In this document: in pieces, positions 1 through 9,513 of the stretch
Layout: every line of letters begins with the position of its first letter
Position numbering within the stretch: position 1 is the first letter of the stretch
NCBI RefSeq assembly: GCF_014649755.1
Contig: NZ_BMTQ01000001.1
Coordinates: 558,001-622,000 of the forward strand
Origin: Streptomyces litmocidini
GTDB lineage: Bacteria; Actinomycetota; Actinomycetes; Streptomycetales; Streptomycetaceae
Direction of reading: 5' to 3'
DNA length: 64,000 nt
Translations under genes and position numbers: made by a program
Notes under the pieces: generated by a model
Told to the model about the DNA's origin: nothing
The model's input: the letters and a program-made list of their open reading frames with translations, nothing else
Databases searched by the model: none

Positions 1-1
1 C

Positions 2-1051
2 GTCGACCTGGTCCGCGCCCAGCGCGCCGCCGGCCTGCGGGTCGCCGTCGCCTGCCCGCCCGGCACCGGGCTCTCCGCCGCCGTCCGCGCCGAGGGCGCC
101 GAGACCCACGACTGGCGGGCGGGCCGCGATCCCGGGCCCGCCGTCCTGCGCGAGACGCGGGAGCTGGCCCGGCTGGTCCGTGCGGTCCGGCCCGGGCTCG
201 TCCACGCGCACAGCGCCAAGGCCGGCCTGTGCGCCCGGCTCGCCGTCCGGGGACGGATCCCGACGGTGTACCAGCCTCACGCCTGGTCCTTCGAGGCGGT
301 CGGGGGAAGGACCGCCGCGGTCGCCCGGCGCTGGGAGCGGTTCGGCGCCCGCTGGGCGGACCGGATCCTCTGTGTCAGCGAGGCCGAGCGCCGTACCGGC
401 GAGGCGGCCGGGATCGCGGCGGACTGGTCGGTCGTCCACAACGGCGTGGACACGGCCCGGTTCGCCACCGACGGGCCGCCCCGGGGCGCGGCGCCCACGG
501 TCGTCTGCGTGGGCCGGCTCTGCCGGCAGAAGGGGCAGGACGTCCTGCTCGCCGCCTGGCCCGCCGTCCTCGCGGAGGCGCCCGCGGCCCGCCTCGTCCT
601 GGTCGGCGACGGCCCGGACGCGGAGGCGCTGCGGGCGGCGGCCGGTCCGTCGGTGCGGTTCACGGGGGCCGTCGAGGACCCGGTGCCCTGGTACCGGGCC
701 GCCGACGTGGTCGTCCTGCCGTCCCGCTGGGAGGGCATGGCCCTCGCGCCCCTGGAGGCCATGGCCGCCGGCCGGCCGGTCGTCGTCAGCGACGTGGACG
801 GCGCGCGCGAGAGCCTGCCGCCCGCCCACGAGCCCCACTGCCTGGTCCCGCCCGAGGACCCGGCCGCGCTCGCCGCCGCTCTGGGCCGCCTCCTCGGCCG
901 GCCGGAGCTGCGGCACCGCCTGGGCCGCGAGGCCCACGAGCACGTACTCAGCAGATTCGATGTCCGGCGCACCGGCGCGGCCGTCGCGGACCTCTACCGC
1001 GAGCTGGCCGGAGTGCGGGGGGCCGAGCACAGAGAGCCGATTGCGCAGTGA
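2..1051 (+). CDS. GT4-family glycosyltransferase (5' end outside window)
   Basis: Probably transfers a sugar from a nucleotide-sugar onto a lipid-linked exopolysaccharide intermediate at the inner membrane face. The frame is open from position 2, so the N-terminus lies upstream of the window; about 349 residues are visible. The C-terminal Rossmann half has the family pattern: VCVGRLCRQKGQ near the middle, LVLVGDGPD, and the nucleotide-sugar-binding EX7E motif in EGMALAPLEAMAAGRPVV. The stop TGA (1049-1051) overlaps the GTG start of the next gene, indicating translational coupling with the sugar-1-phosphate transferase. Donor and acceptor cannot be deduced. GT4 assignment is secure; the polysaccharide role is inferred from the neighbours. 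Confidence 0.88.
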   Translation, partial: VDLVRAQRAAGLRVAVACPPGTGLSAAVRAEGAETHDWRAGRDPGPAVLRETRELARLVRAVRPGLVHAHSAKAGLCARLAVRGRIPTVYQPHAWSFEAVGGRTAAVARRWERFGARWADRILCVSEAERRTGEAAGIAADWSVVHNGVDTARFATDGPPRGAAPTVVCVGRLCRQKGQDVLLAAWPAVLAEAPAARLVLVGDGPDAEALRAAAGPSVRFTGAVEDPVPWYRAADVVVLPSRWEGMALAPLEAMAAGRPVVVSDVDGARESLPPAHEPHCLVPPEDPAALAAALGRLLGRPELRHRLGREAHEHVLSRFDVRRTGAAVADLYRELAGVRGAEHREPIAQ

Positions 1052-2499
1052 CCACGGAAAGTACCAGCGTTCCCTCCTCGCCGGGCCCCTGGCCCACGGC
1101 GGGCCAGGCCTTCGGCCTCGTCTCCCTCGCGCCGCGCCGCGGGACGCCCGGCCGGCTCGCGCTGCCGCGCCGCCGGCGCGAACGGCCGCGGTCCGGCGTG
1201 GCGGCGCTCGTGGCCGTCGACGCCCTGGCCGTCCTCGCCGCCGCGTCGGTGCTGAGCGCGGCGCACCACCACGTCCGGCTCGTGCTGCCGGTCGTGGCGG
1301 TCGTCCTCGTCCTCGACGGACACGCGGGGCTCTACCGGCCGGCCGCGCACGCCCGGGCCCTCGACGAGCTGCCCGCGCTGGGCTCCCGCGCCGGATTCGC
1401 CTGGTGCCTGGCGGCGGCCGCGGTCGCCGCGTACTCCCCCGCCCTGGCGATCGGACCGCTGCGGCTCTGCGCCGCCTACGGCACGCACGTCGCCCTGGTG
1501 TGCCTGGTCCGCGCCGTGCTGCTCGGGCGGCGGCGCCGGATCGCGCGGGAGCGTCCGCGGTCGGCGCTCGTCATCGGCGGGGCGGTGGCCGCGCGCCGGT
1601 TCGCGGCGGCGGCCGTCCAGCACCCCGAATACGGGGTGCGGCCGGTGGGGATCGTGGGCGTGCCGGAGCAGGGCGGCGCTTCCCGGGCGACCGGGGAGGC
1701 CGGGCTCCCGGTGCTCACCACGACCGAGGAGATCCACCGGGCGGTCATCCAGAACACCGTGCGCGACGCCGTGTTCCTCGACGACGACCCGGGGCTCGTG
1801 TCGCTCTTCCAGCAGTACGGCTGCGCCACCTGGCGGGTCGGCGGCCGGCACCAGGACGGGCCGATGGGCGCGCACATGTGGGGGTACGCCTGGCACCGGA
1901 TCGTCCCGCTGCGCGAGCGGCGCGGGCGGGTCGCGAAGCGGGTCCTCGACATCGTGCTCGCCGCCCCGGCGCTCGCGCTCGCGCTGCCGGTGCTGCTGCT
2001 GTGCGCGCTGGCGGTGCGGCTCTCGGACGGTCCCGGGGTGCTCTTCCGGCAGGAACGGGTGGGCCAGCACGGGCGCCACTTCACGCTGCTCAAGTTCCGT
2101 ACGCTGCGGCCCTCCGACGACACCGAGTCGGCGACCCGCTGGAACGTGGCGGGCGACCGGCGGATGAGCGCGGCCGGGAGCTTCCTGCGGAAGACCTCCC
2201 TGGACGAGCTGCCGCAGCTGTGGAACGTGCTGCGCGGCGACATGAGCCTGGTCGGTCCGCGACCCGAACGCCCTTACTTCGTCGCCCAGTTCAGCAAGAT
2301 CCACGCGGGGTACGCGGCCCGCCACCGGATGCCCGTGGGGCTCACGGGTCTGGCACAGGTCCACGGGCTGCGCGGCGACACCTCGATCGAGGACCGCTGC
2401 CGCTTCGACAACCACTACATCGACCACTGGTCGCTCTGGCAGGACGTCTGCATCCTGCTGCGCACGGCGGCCGGGCTCGTCCGGCCCACGGGGAGCTGA
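1048..2499 (+). CDS. Polyprenyl-phosphate sugar-1-phosphate transferase (WbaP/PssY-like)
   Basis: Probable initiating phosphoglycosyl transferase, moving a sugar-1-phosphate from an NDP-sugar to undecaprenyl phosphate at the start of repeat-unit assembly. It is 483 residues. The N-terminal third (about 48-150) has several hydrophobic helices, a Rossmann-like middle starts with SALVIGG, and the C-terminal catalytic half begins with a re-entrant helix near 295. Family motifs visible there are LFRQERVG, LLKFRTLR, RKTSLDELPQLWNVLRG, SLVGPRPERP and TGLAQVHG. The GTG start at 1048 lies inside the upstream stop (GTGA). The domain order is that of long WbaP-type enzymes. Sugar specificity is unknown. 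Confidence 0.93.
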   Translation: MTTESTSVPSSPGPWPTAGQAFGLVSLAPRRGTPGRLALPRRRRERPRSGVAALVAVDALAVLAAASVLSAAHHHVRLVLPVVAVVLVLDGHAGLYRPAAHARALDELPALGSRAGFAWCLAAAAVAAYSPALAIGPLRLCAAYGTHVALVCLVRAVLLGRRRRIARERPRSALVIGGAVAARRFAAAAVQHPEYGVRPVGIVGVPEQGGASRATGEAGLPVLTTTEEIHRAVIQNTVRDAVFLDDDPGLVSLFQQYGCATWRVGGRHQDGPMGAHMWGYAWHRIVPLRERRGRVAKRVLDIVLAAPALALALPVLLLCALAVRLSDGPGVLFRQERVGQHGRHFTLLKFRTLRPSDDTESATRWNVAGDRRMSAAGSFLRKTSLDELPQLWNVLRGDMSLVGPRPERPYFVAQFSKIHAGYAARHRMPVGLTGLAQVHGLRGDTSIEDRCRFDNHYIDHWSLWQDVCILLRTAAGLVRPTGS

Positions 2500-2501
2500 G
2501 G

Positions 2502-3830
2502 ATGGCCACGGCCGTGACGACGGCGCCGGCGGTCCCGGCCGCGCCGGAGGCCGCGGGCGTACGGGACGGGTGGCGCCGGATCGGGGCGCTGTCCCCGGTG
2601 CTCGCCGTGATCGGACTGCTGCTCGTCCCGGGCGGCGGCGGCGCGCAGGGCGGCACCGGGGGCACGGGTACGGTCGCGGACGCGGCGTCCGGGCTCCTCG
2701 TCCTGATCTGTCTGGTGCGGGTGCTGCGCGGCGGGGCACGGCCGCTGACCCGGGCGGCGGCCGTCGTCCTCGGCCTGCCGGTGCTCGGGATCTGCCTGGC
2801 CGCGATCACCTCGAACGACCCGGCGGCGAGCCTGCCGGGCGTCGCCCGTTACCTGCAGGTGTTCGTCCTCGTCCCGGCGGCCGTGCTCCTGACGATCCGC
2901 GACCGGCGGGACTTCGCCGTGATCGCCTGGGGTCTGGTCGCGTTCGCTCTGCTCCAGGGCGCGGTCGGCGTCGTCCAGTACCTGACGGGCACGGGCGCCT
3001 CGTACCAGGGCGAGGACATCCGGGCCGTCGGCACCTTCGGGGCGACCGACGTGATGGGCATGGCGACGGTCGTGGCGTACGGACTCGTCGTCGTCACCGG
3101 GATCGCGCTCGGCAGCGGCCCCGGCCGCGTCCGCACGGTCGCGACGGTCTGCGCGTGCCTCCTCCTCGTCCCGCTGGTGCTGTCGTTCAGCCGGGGCGCG
3201 TGGATCGCGACCGTGCTCACCTGCGCGGTCCAGCTGCTGCTGGCGGGGGTCCGGCGGGCGGTGCGGGTGGCGCTCGCGGCGGCCGCGCTCGGGGTGGTCC
3301 TGGTCGGCGGCCTCGGGATCGGTTCGGAGATGGTGGAGGAGCGGGTCGCCAGCATCACGCAGGTGACGGCCGCGCCGGACCAGTCGGTGACGGACCGGTA
3401 CACGATGTGGGCGGCGGCCGGGCGGATGTGGCGCGCGGAGCCGGTCACGGGCGTCGGCCTCAAGGGCTTCCCCCGGTACCGCGACTCGAACGCCTCCCTG
3501 GCGCTCTCCTCCGGCAGCGACACGGCCGGCGCGGGCGCCGCCTTCGCGCGCCAGCCGCTGCTGTCCCCGCACAACATGTACCTCCTGGTGCTGAGCGAGC
3601 AGGGCCTGGTGGGCCTCCTCGCCCTGGCCGGGAGCTGGGTGGCGCTGCTCGTCGGCGCGCTGCGGCGGCAGCGGCTCGGCGCGGACTGCGCGCTGGTCGC
3701 GACGGGCCTGCTCGCCTGGCAGCTCGTCGACTTCTTCTACGCGGACATCGGCGGCCCCTCGACGGTCCTGATGTCGGTCGTGTTCGGCCTGGCGGCCTGG
3801 TGGTCGCTGGCGGAGGTGAGGCGTGCGTGA
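2502..3830 (+). CDS. O-antigen polymerase/ligase family membrane protein (Wzy-like)
   Basis: Predicted to polymerise or transfer lipid-linked oligosaccharide repeats on the outer membrane face. The 442-residue product is almost entirely hydrophobic, with about ten or more membrane segments. A periplasmic-type loop near 275-345 contains the RYTMW and TGVGLKGFPRY signatures, and SPHNMYL follows at about 353-359; these are typical of the O-antigen ligase superfamily. ATG at 2502 sits two bases after the previous stop. The 3' end overlaps the flippase gene by 8 bases. Polymerase fits better than ligase because the locus also has an initiator, a flippase and a Wzz-like gene, but the family cannot be split on sequence alone. 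Confidence 0.85.
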   Translation: MATAVTTAPAVPAAPEAAGVRDGWRRIGALSPVLAVIGLLLVPGGGGAQGGTGGTGTVADAASGLLVLICLVRVLRGGARPLTRAAAVVLGLPVLGICLAAITSNDPAASLPGVARYLQVFVLVPAAVLLTIRDRRDFAVIAWGLVAFALLQGAVGVVQYLTGTGASYQGEDIRAVGTFGATDVMGMATVVAYGLVVVTGIALGSGPGRVRTVATVCACLLLVPLVLSFSRGAWIATVLTCAVQLLLAGVRRAVRVALAAAALGVVLVGGLGIGSEMVEERVASITQVTAAPDQSVTDRYTMWAAAGRMWRAEPVTGVGLKGFPRYRDSNASLALSSGSDTAGAGAAFARQPLLSPHNMYLLVLSEQGLVGLLALAGSWVALLVGALRRQRLGADCALVATGLLAWQLVDFFYADIGGPSTVLMSVVFGLAAWWSLAEVRRA

Positions 3831-5826
3831 CCCGTGGGCCGGGGAACCGGAGCCCACGGACGCGCCGTGGGCCGACGGGCCGCGCCCCGCGCCCCGGCCC
3901 CCCTGCGGCACCCCGCTGACCGACCCCTGGCAGGCCTCGCCTCCGGGGCCCACGGACTCCCCGTGGGCCCCGGAGGCCGTCCTGCTGCCGGGGACGAGCG
4001 CCGCGACCGCCCCGGTCGCGGGCGCGGCCGGCTCCACCGGGCTGCCCGCCGGGGCCCGGCGCGTGGCGCGCCGTCCCCGGGCCGCTCCGCCTCCGACGGC
4101 CCCGCGGACCGCCGCACCCACCGGACGCCGGGCGCACGCCCGGGCGCGGGGGCCTCGCGCCGGCGCGTCCGGGGGAGGCGGGTTCCTGGCGAAGGCGGCG
4201 GCCGTGACGGCGGGGCTGACCGCGGCGGGGGCGGTCCTCGGGCTCGTGCGGGACCAGATCATGGCCGGCTACTTCGGGGCCGGGGCCGGGACCGACGCGT
4301 TCCTGGTGGCGTGGACGGTGCCCGAGTTCGCCTCGACGCTGCTCATCGAGGACGCGATGGCGCTGATCCTGGTGCCCGCCTTCTCCCGCGCCCTGGCCCG
4401 CCGTTCGGCCGGCCTGCCCGGTGACCCGGTGCGCGAGCTGGTGCGCGGGACGGTCCCCCGGATCGTCCTCGCCCTCGGGCTCGCCGCCCTCGTCCTGATC
4501 GTCGCGGCCCCGCTGCTCGTGGCCGCGCTGGCGCCGGGACTGCCCGACCCTGGGCTCGCCGTCGACTGCACGCGGCTCACCGGGACCTGCGTGCTGTCCT
4601 TCGCCCTGGTGGGGTACTGCTCGGCGGCGCTGCGGGCGCACGGCCGGTTCCTGCCGCCGGCGGCGATCTACGTGGCGTACAACACGGGGATCATCGGCAC
4701 GATCCTGGTGCTGCGCGAGCCGTGGGGGGTGCGGTCCGCCGCCGCGGGGGTCGCCGTCGGCGGGGTCCTCATGGTCCTCGTGCAGACCCCCTCGCTGCTG
4801 CGCGCGCTGCGGGCGCCCGGGCCGCCTCCCCGGCCCCGGCCGAAGGGGCCGGCCGCCCCCGCCGGGGAGGGGCGCGTCCTGGTCCTCGGTCTGATCGCGC
4901 CCGTCGTCGCGTTCTCGCTGTGCCGCCAGTCCCAGACCCTGATCGAGCGGTTCCTCGCCTCGCCGCTGCCCGCCGGCGCCATCTCGCACCTGAACTACGC
5001 GCAGAAGGTCGCGCAGATGCCGATGATCCTCTCCCTGATGCTGTGCACGGTCAGCTTCCCGGTGGTCGCCCGCGCGCTCGCCGCCGGCGACCCGGAAGCG
5101 GCCCGCCGCCGGGTCGAGCGGGATCTGCTGCTCGCCGCGGTCGTCGTGCTCGTCGGCTCCTCGACGGTCATCGCCGCCGCCCCCCGGATCGTGGAACTGC
5201 TCTTCGAGCGGGGCGAGTTCACCGCCTCCGACACCACCGCGACCGCCGCCGTCATGCGGGTGTACGCGCTCGGCCTGCTGGGCCAGACCATGGTCGGCGC
5301 CCTCGTCCGCTGCTACTTCTCCGCCGCCCGCCCGCTCTGGTACCCGGCCGCCGCCATGGCCGCCGGGCTCGCCACGACCGCCGCCGCCGGCGTCCCGGGC
5401 GCCCACCACTGGGGCGCGGTCGGCATCGCCGCCGCCAACGCCCTCGGCATCACCCTCAGCGCCGTCCTGCTGCTGCGGGGCGCGCGCCGCCAGGCCGTCC
5501 CGATCCACGTCGACCGGCTCGGCGAGGGGCTGCTCCGGCTCGCCACCGCCGGCGCGTGGGCCACCGGCGCCGGCTGGCTCTGCCAGCTGGCGATCGGCTC
5601 CGCCGTCCTCGCGGTCGCCGTCGCCGGCCTGGTCGTCGCCGGCATCTTCCTGCTGTTCGTCGCCTGCGCCGCCAAGGCGCCCGAGATCCCGCCCCTGCCC
5701 CGCTCCGCCTTCCGGAGGACCCCCCATGCCCGCCGCCACCGCGCTGCGCCGTCCGCTGCCGAAGCCGCCCCTGTGGAAACCGCCCCTGTGGGTGGCGATG
5801 TACCACTCGATCACGGACACCGCTGA
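3823..5826 (+). CDS. MurJ/MviN-family lipid flippase, probable Wzx-like role
   Basis: Member of the MOP superfamily MurJ/MviN branch, which moves undecaprenyl-linked glycans across the membrane. It is 667 residues. An unusual Pro/Ala/Arg-rich cytoplasmic N-terminal extension of about 120 residues precedes the membrane domain. That domain opens with FLAKAAAVTAGLTAAGAVLGLVRDQ in outline, then FGAGAGTDAFLVAW, the hallmark of MurJ proteins. About 12-14 helices follow, with RQSQTLIERFLAS and LNYAQKVAQMPM in the second half. The GTG start overlaps the polymerase gene. Its place in an exopolysaccharide operon suggests it flips the repeat unit rather than serving as the housekeeping lipid II flippase; that role is inference. 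Confidence 0.87.
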   Translation: MRDPWAGEPEPTDAPWADGPRPAPRPPCGTPLTDPWQASPPGPTDSPWAPEAVLLPGTSAATAPVAGAAGSTGLPAGARRVARRPRAAPPPTAPRTAAPTGRRAHARARGPRAGASGGGGFLAKAAAVTAGLTAAGAVLGLVRDQIMAGYFGAGAGTDAFLVAWTVPEFASTLLIEDAMALILVPAFSRALARRSAGLPGDPVRELVRGTVPRIVLALGLAALVLIVAAPLLVAALAPGLPDPGLAVDCTRLTGTCVLSFALVGYCSAALRAHGRFLPPAAIYVAYNTGIIGTILVLREPWGVRSAAAGVAVGGVLMVLVQTPSLLRALRAPGPPPRPRPKGPAAPAGEGRVLVLGLIAPVVAFSLCRQSQTLIERFLASPLPAGAISHLNYAQKVAQMPMILSLMLCTVSFPVVARALAAGDPEAARRRVERDLLLAAVVVLVGSSTVIAAAPRIVELLFERGEFTASDTTATAAVMRVYALGLLGQTMVGALVRCYFSAARPLWYPAAAMAAGLATTAAAGVPGAHHWGAVGIAAANALGITLSAVLLLRGARRQAVPIHVDRLGEGLLRLATAGAWATGAGWLCQLAIGSAVLAVAVAGLVVAGIFLLFVACAAKAPEIPPLPRSAFRRTPHARRHRAAPSAAEAAPVETAPVGGDVPLDHGHR

Positions 5827-6526
5827 CGATCCGTACCGGGTGACCGTCTCCCCCGTGCGCTTCGCCCGGCAGCTGCGCTGGCTCTGCGACCGGGGGCTGC
5901 GCGGGGTCTCGGTGCGGGAGCTGCTCGCCGCCACCGCCGAGGGGCGCGCCAAGGGGCTCGTGGGCCTGACCTTCGACGACGGGTACGCGGACTTCCTCGA
6001 CTCGGCGCTGCCGCTGCTGCTGCGGCACGGGTTCACGGCGACGGTGTACGTCCTGCCGGGCCGCCTCGGCGGCGAGAACGGCTGGGACGCGGACGGTCCG
6101 CGCAAACCGCTGCTCGACGAGGACGGGATCCGGCGGATCACCGGCGCCGGCATGGAGATCGGCTCGCACGGTCTGCGGCACGTCCCGCTGACCGAGGCCG
6201 ACGACACGACGCTCGCGGCCGAGACCCGGCACAGCCGTGCGCTCCTGGAGGAGATGACCGGCCGGCCGGTGGACGGCTTCTGCTATCCGTACGGGCAGGT
6301 CGACCCGCGCGCGATCCGCGCCGTGCGCGAGGCCGGCTACCGCTACGGCTGCGCGATCGACCCGGGCCCGCACACCGGCGCGTACGCCCTGCCCCGCGTC
6401 CACATCGGCGAGAACGACACCTCCTGGCGGCTCGCCGCCAAGCGCGTCCTGCACCCGCTGCGCCGTCGCCGGCCCGTCGGCCCGCTCCCCGTCCCGTGCG
6501 CCCCAGCCCCGGTCGGTGCGCCGTGA
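5726..6526 (+). CDS. Polysaccharide deacetylase (NodB/CE4 family)
   Basis: Predicted metal-dependent deacetylase acting on N-acetyl groups of the locus's polysaccharide or its precursor. The 266 residues carry the NodB motif set: TFDDGYADF near 82-90 (catalytic and metal-binding Asp), IGSHGLRHVPL (metal-binding His pair), and FCYPYGQVD (motif 3). No signal peptide is obvious, although a hydrophobic run (LWVAMYHSI) lies near the N-terminus. ATG at 5726 follows a GGAGGA ribosome site at about 6 bases, so the gene overlaps the flippase coding region by 101 bases. A later start at ATG 5798 would remove the overlap but lacks a comparable site. The stop overlaps the next GTG. Confidence 0.88.
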   Translation: MPAATALRRPLPKPPLWKPPLWVAMYHSITDTADDPYRVTVSPVRFARQLRWLCDRGLRGVSVRELLAATAEGRAKGLVGLTFDDGYADFLDSALPLLLRHGFTATVYVLPGRLGGENGWDADGPRKPLLDEDGIRRITGAGMEIGSHGLRHVPLTEADDTTLAAETRHSRALLEEMTGRPVDGFCYPYGQVDPRAIRAVREAGYRYGCAIDPGPHTGAYALPRVHIGENDTSWRLAAKRVLHPLRRRRPVGPLPVPCAPAPVGAP

Positions 6527-7656
6527 GGGTCCTGCACGTCATCACCGGGCTCGGCATCGGCGGCGCCGAGCAGCAGCTCCGGCTGCTGCTGCGGCACCTC
6601 CCGGTGGGCGGCGGGGTGGTCACGCTCACCAACCCGGGCGCGGTCGCCGCGGGCATCGAGGCCGACGGCACGCCCGTCACCCACCTCGGCATGGCCGGGA
6701 ACCGGGACCTCGGGGCGCTGCCCCGGCTCGCCCGGATCGTCCGGCAGGGCCGCTACGACCTCGTCCACACACACCTCTACCGGGCGTGCGTGTACGGCAG
6801 GGCGGCGGCCCGGCTCGCCGGGGTGCGCCGGGTCATCGCCACCGAGCACTCGCTCGGCGAGACCCAGATCGAGGGCCGGCCGCTCTCCGCGGGCACCCGC
6901 GCGCTGTATCTGGCGTCCGAGCGGCTCGGCACCTCCACGGTGGCCGTCTCGCCCAGCGTCGCCCGCCGACTCGCGGACTGGGGCGTGGCGCCGGACCGCA
7001 TCCGGGTGGTGCCGAACGGCATCGAGACCGCCCGGTTCGCCTTCGACGCGCGCGCCCGGCGCCTCGCCCGGGGCGTGCTCGGCATCCCCGAGGACGCGTA
7101 CGTCGTCGGCGGCGTCGGGCGGCTCACGCCCGGCAAGCGGTTCGACCGGCTGGTCCGGGCGGTGGCCTCGGTGCCGGAGGCCCGGCTGCTCCTCGTCGGC
7201 GAGGGCGAGCACCGCGAGGAGCTGCTGCGGATCGCCCGCGGGTGCGGGGCCGCCGACCGGATCCTCCTCCTCGGGGCCTGCGAGGACCCGCCGGGCCCCG
7301 GCGCGCTCGGCCCCTCGCTGCCCGAACTCCTCTCCGCCATGGACGTCTTCGTGTCCGCCTCCCCCGACGAGGCCTTCGGGCTCGCGATCGTCGAGGCGCT
7401 CGCCGCGGGCCTTCCCGTGCTGTACGCGGCCTGTCCCGCGATCGACGACCTGCCCCCGGACGCGGCACCGGGCGCGCGCCGGATCGACGGGTCCGTGCCC
7501 GGGCTGATCTCCGCGCTGCGCGGCGTCGGAGGCGCCCGGCCCACCCGGTACCCGCTGCCGGAGGCCGCCCGCCGCTACGACATCGCGCACAGCGCACGGC
7601 AGTTGATGTCCCTCTATGACCAGGCCGTCCACGGCATCCCCTCCCCCGCGAAGTGA
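6523..7656 (+). CDS. GT4-family glycosyltransferase
   Basis: Second glycosyltransferase of the locus, 377 residues from the GTG at 6523. That start gives the classic N-terminus VRVLHVITGLGIGGAE and forms a GTGA overlap with the deacetylase stop; a GTG at 6496 would add nine residues of poor quality. The acceptor half has HTHLYRACVYG and the donor half has VVPNGIETARF, VGGVGRLTPGKRFD and LLLVGEGEH. The C-terminal EX7E motif reads EAFGLAIVEALAAGLPV. The order matches GT-B retaining enzymes. It probably adds an internal sugar to the repeat unit; linkage is not deducible. Confidence 0.9.
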   Translation: MRVLHVITGLGIGGAEQQLRLLLRHLPVGGGVVTLTNPGAVAAGIEADGTPVTHLGMAGNRDLGALPRLARIVRQGRYDLVHTHLYRACVYGRAAARLAGVRRVIATEHSLGETQIEGRPLSAGTRALYLASERLGTSTVAVSPSVARRLADWGVAPDRIRVVPNGIETARFAFDARARRLARGVLGIPEDAYVVGGVGRLTPGKRFDRLVRAVASVPEARLLLVGEGEHREELLRIARGCGAADRILLLGACEDPPGPGALGPSLPELLSAMDVFVSASPDEAFGLAIVEALAAGLPVLYAACPAIDDLPPDAAPGARRIDGSVPGLISALRGVGGARPTRYPLPEAARRYDIAHSARQLMSLYDQAVHGIPSPAK

Positions 7657-7669
7657 GAGAACCCGTCCG

Positions 7670-8347
7670 ATGAACACCACCCCACCCCGCGCCCTCCTCC
7701 CCGCCGGCCTGCGGTCCCCCGGCCGCTGGGCGGTGCTGCCCGCCGCCGTCCTCGCCGGGGCGGCCCTCGGCGGCGGCTACGGAGCCGTGAAGGCGCCGGA
7801 GTACGCGGCGACCAGCTACGTCATCGTCGTACCGGCCGAGAAGGCCGACCCGGGGGCGGCGGTCGGCTTCGCCCAGGCGTACGGGCGGGTCGCCACCGAC
7901 ATCGCGGTGACCGGCGACGCCCAGGTGTGGGCGGGGGTCACCGCCGACACCCTGCGGAAGAACGTGCAGGCCGAGACCTCCCCGGACGCGCCGATGATCT
8001 CGATCACCGCGCGGTCGGCGAAGCCCGCCCAGGCCGTCTCGATGGCCGACGGGGTGGCCCGCGCGCTCGTCCTCGACAGCTCGCACGTGGCGGGCAGCAC
8101 GGGCGTGAAGGTCGTCCAGTTCTCCCGCGCGACCGAGCCGGTCTCGCCCGTGTCGCCCTCCGCGCCGCTCTCCGCGCTCGTCGGCGGCTGCGCGGGCGGT
8201 CTCCTCGGCGGCCTGGTCCTCCTGGTCCGCCCGAGGCGTCCCGCCGCGCGCGGCGAGGGCCGGCACTCCCGGCAGACGACCGCCCCGGCCGCGTCCGCCG
8301 CGGTGCCCGCCCCGGCGGTCGCCCCGCACCAGCCGGAGGCGGTGTGA
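7670..8347 (+). CDS. Wzz-like chain-length/polysaccharide co-polymerase protein (no kinase domain)
   Basis: The 225-residue protein has two membrane helices: one at about 19-42 (WAVLPAAVLAGAALGGGYGAV) and one near 165-190 (LSALVGGCAGGLLGGLVLLV). They flank an extracytoplasmic domain of about 120 residues, the topology of Wzz/Wzc co-polymerases. Segments such as YAATSYVIVVP and SVSPVSP-type proline-rich text before helix 2 fit the family. No Walker motifs or Tyr cluster follow helix 2, so the BY-kinase part is absent. The ATG at 7670 is chosen; an upstream in-frame start at 7616 would lie inside the previous gene. Role in chain-length control is inferred from topology and context. Confidence 0.78.
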   Translation: MNTTPPRALLPAGLRSPGRWAVLPAAVLAGAALGGGYGAVKAPEYAATSYVIVVPAEKADPGAAVGFAQAYGRVATDIAVTGDAQVWAGVTADTLRKNVQAETSPDAPMISITARSAKPAQAVSMADGVARALVLDSSHVAGSTGVKVVQFSRATEPVSPVSPSAPLSALVGGCAGGLLGGLVLLVRPRRPAARGEGRHSRQTTAPAASAAVPAPAVAPHQPEAV

Positions 8348-9486
8348 GCGCGAGGACCACGAGTGACCGGCGAGCCCTGCGGAGCGAGATCTGCCGTGAC
8401 GAGGAGGAGTTCGGGCGGCTTTCGGCCGAGTGGACGGCGCTGTACGGGCGCTGCTCCTCCGCCACCCCCTTCCAGTCCCACTCCTGGCTGCACTCCTGGT
8501 GGCTCTCGTACGGCCGGCCCGGTGCGCTGCGGGTGGTGCTCGTACGACGGGAGGACGGCGGACTCGTCGCCGCCGCGCCCCTGATGCGGGCCCGGGGGCC
8601 GCTGCCCGTCCTCACCCCGCTCGGCGGCAGCATCACCGACTTCACGGACGTCCTCGTCGACGACGCCTGCCCGGAGGCGGCGCCCGCTCTCGCCGGGGCC
8701 GTCGCGCGGGCCGCCCGGGGCGCGGTCGTCGACCTGCGGGAGGTCCGGCCCGGGTCGGCCAGCGAACGCGTCTTCGCCCACTGGCGCGGCCCGCGCCGCC
8801 GGCTGCCCGACTCGCTCTGCCTGGAGCTGCCCGCCGTCCCCATGGAGGGGCTCCTCGAACGGATCCCGTCCGGGAAGGCCCAGCGGGTCCGCGCCAAGCT
8901 GCGGAAGCTGGACGCGCTCGGCATCGACGCGCGCGTGGTGACCGGCGAGGAGGTCCCCGCCGCCCTCGACCGCCTCCTGAGGCTCCACCAGCTCCAGTGG
9001 CGGGACCGGGGCGTGACCGCCGAGCACACCAGCGAGCGGTTCGCCCAGCACCTCACCCGTGCCGTGCGGCCCATGGTCGAGCGCGGTGACGCGATGGTCA
9101 CCGAGTTCCGGCTCGCCGGGGACGTGGTCGCCGCCGACCTGACCCTGATGTCCCCGCGGCTCGCGGGCGGCTACCTGTACGGCGCCGACCCGGCGCTGCG
9201 CGCCCGCAAGGTCGACGTGGCGACGATGCTGCTCCGGCACGGGGCGCGCGAGACCAGCGCGGGCGGGCGGGCCACGCTCAGCATGCTGCGGGGCAGCGAG
9301 TCGTACAAGCAGCACTGGCGGCCCGAGCCGGTGCGCAACCGCCGTCTGCTCCTCGCCGGGCGCGGTACGGCTCCGCTCCTGTGGCTGCGCGCGGGCGCGG
9401 CCGACGCCCGCCGCTGGGCGGCCCGGCAGGCGCGGGAACGGGCCTGGGTGGGGCGGGTGCTCGGCCGCGGCGGCGGTGGCGGATGA
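8344..9486 (+). CDS. GNAT-type acyltransferase (CelD/BcsL-like, Acetyltransf_6)
   Basis: A cytoplasmic protein of 380 residues in the large GNAT/FemAB-like family often found in exopolysaccharide loci, where members acylate sugars. Features include an early [15 protein letters not shown] segment, the aromatic patch [15 protein letters not shown] near 40-55, a central helix ([18 protein letters not shown]), and a C-terminal core ending in [15 protein letters not shown], which is the usual end of this family. The GTG start at 8344 overlaps the preceding TGA. It is the last gene of the plus-strand polysaccharide operon and converges on the secreted hydrolase. The acyl donor is unknown. Confidence 0.83.
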   Translation: MSARTTSDRRALRSEICRDEEEFGRLSAEWTALYGRCSSATPFQSHSWLHSWWLSYGRPGALRVVLVRREDGGLVAAAPLMRARGPLPVLTPLGGSITDFTDVLVDDACPEAAPALAGAVARAARGAVVDLREVRPGSASERVFAHWRGPRRRLPDSLCLELPAVPMEGLLERIPSGKAQRVRAKLRKLDALGIDARVVTGEEVPAALDRLLRLHQLQWRDRGVTAEHTSERFAQHLTRAVRPMVERGDAMVTEFRLAGDVVAADLTLMSPRLAGGYLYGADPALRARKVDVATMLLRHGARETSAGGRATLSMLRGSESYKQHWRPEPVRNRRLLLAGRGTAPLLWLRAGAADARRWAARQARERAWVGRVLGRGGGGG

Positions 9487-9513
9487 GCTCCGCCACCGCC
9501 GGCGTGAGGGGCG

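Noticed and set aside
3460..6207. Minus-strand open frame of more than 900 codons opposite the polymerase, flippase and deacetylase genes
   Set aside because: High GC leaves antisense frames open. The translation is low-complexity Gly/Arg/Ala/Pro, lacks motifs and a ribosome site, and the plus-strand genes are clear.
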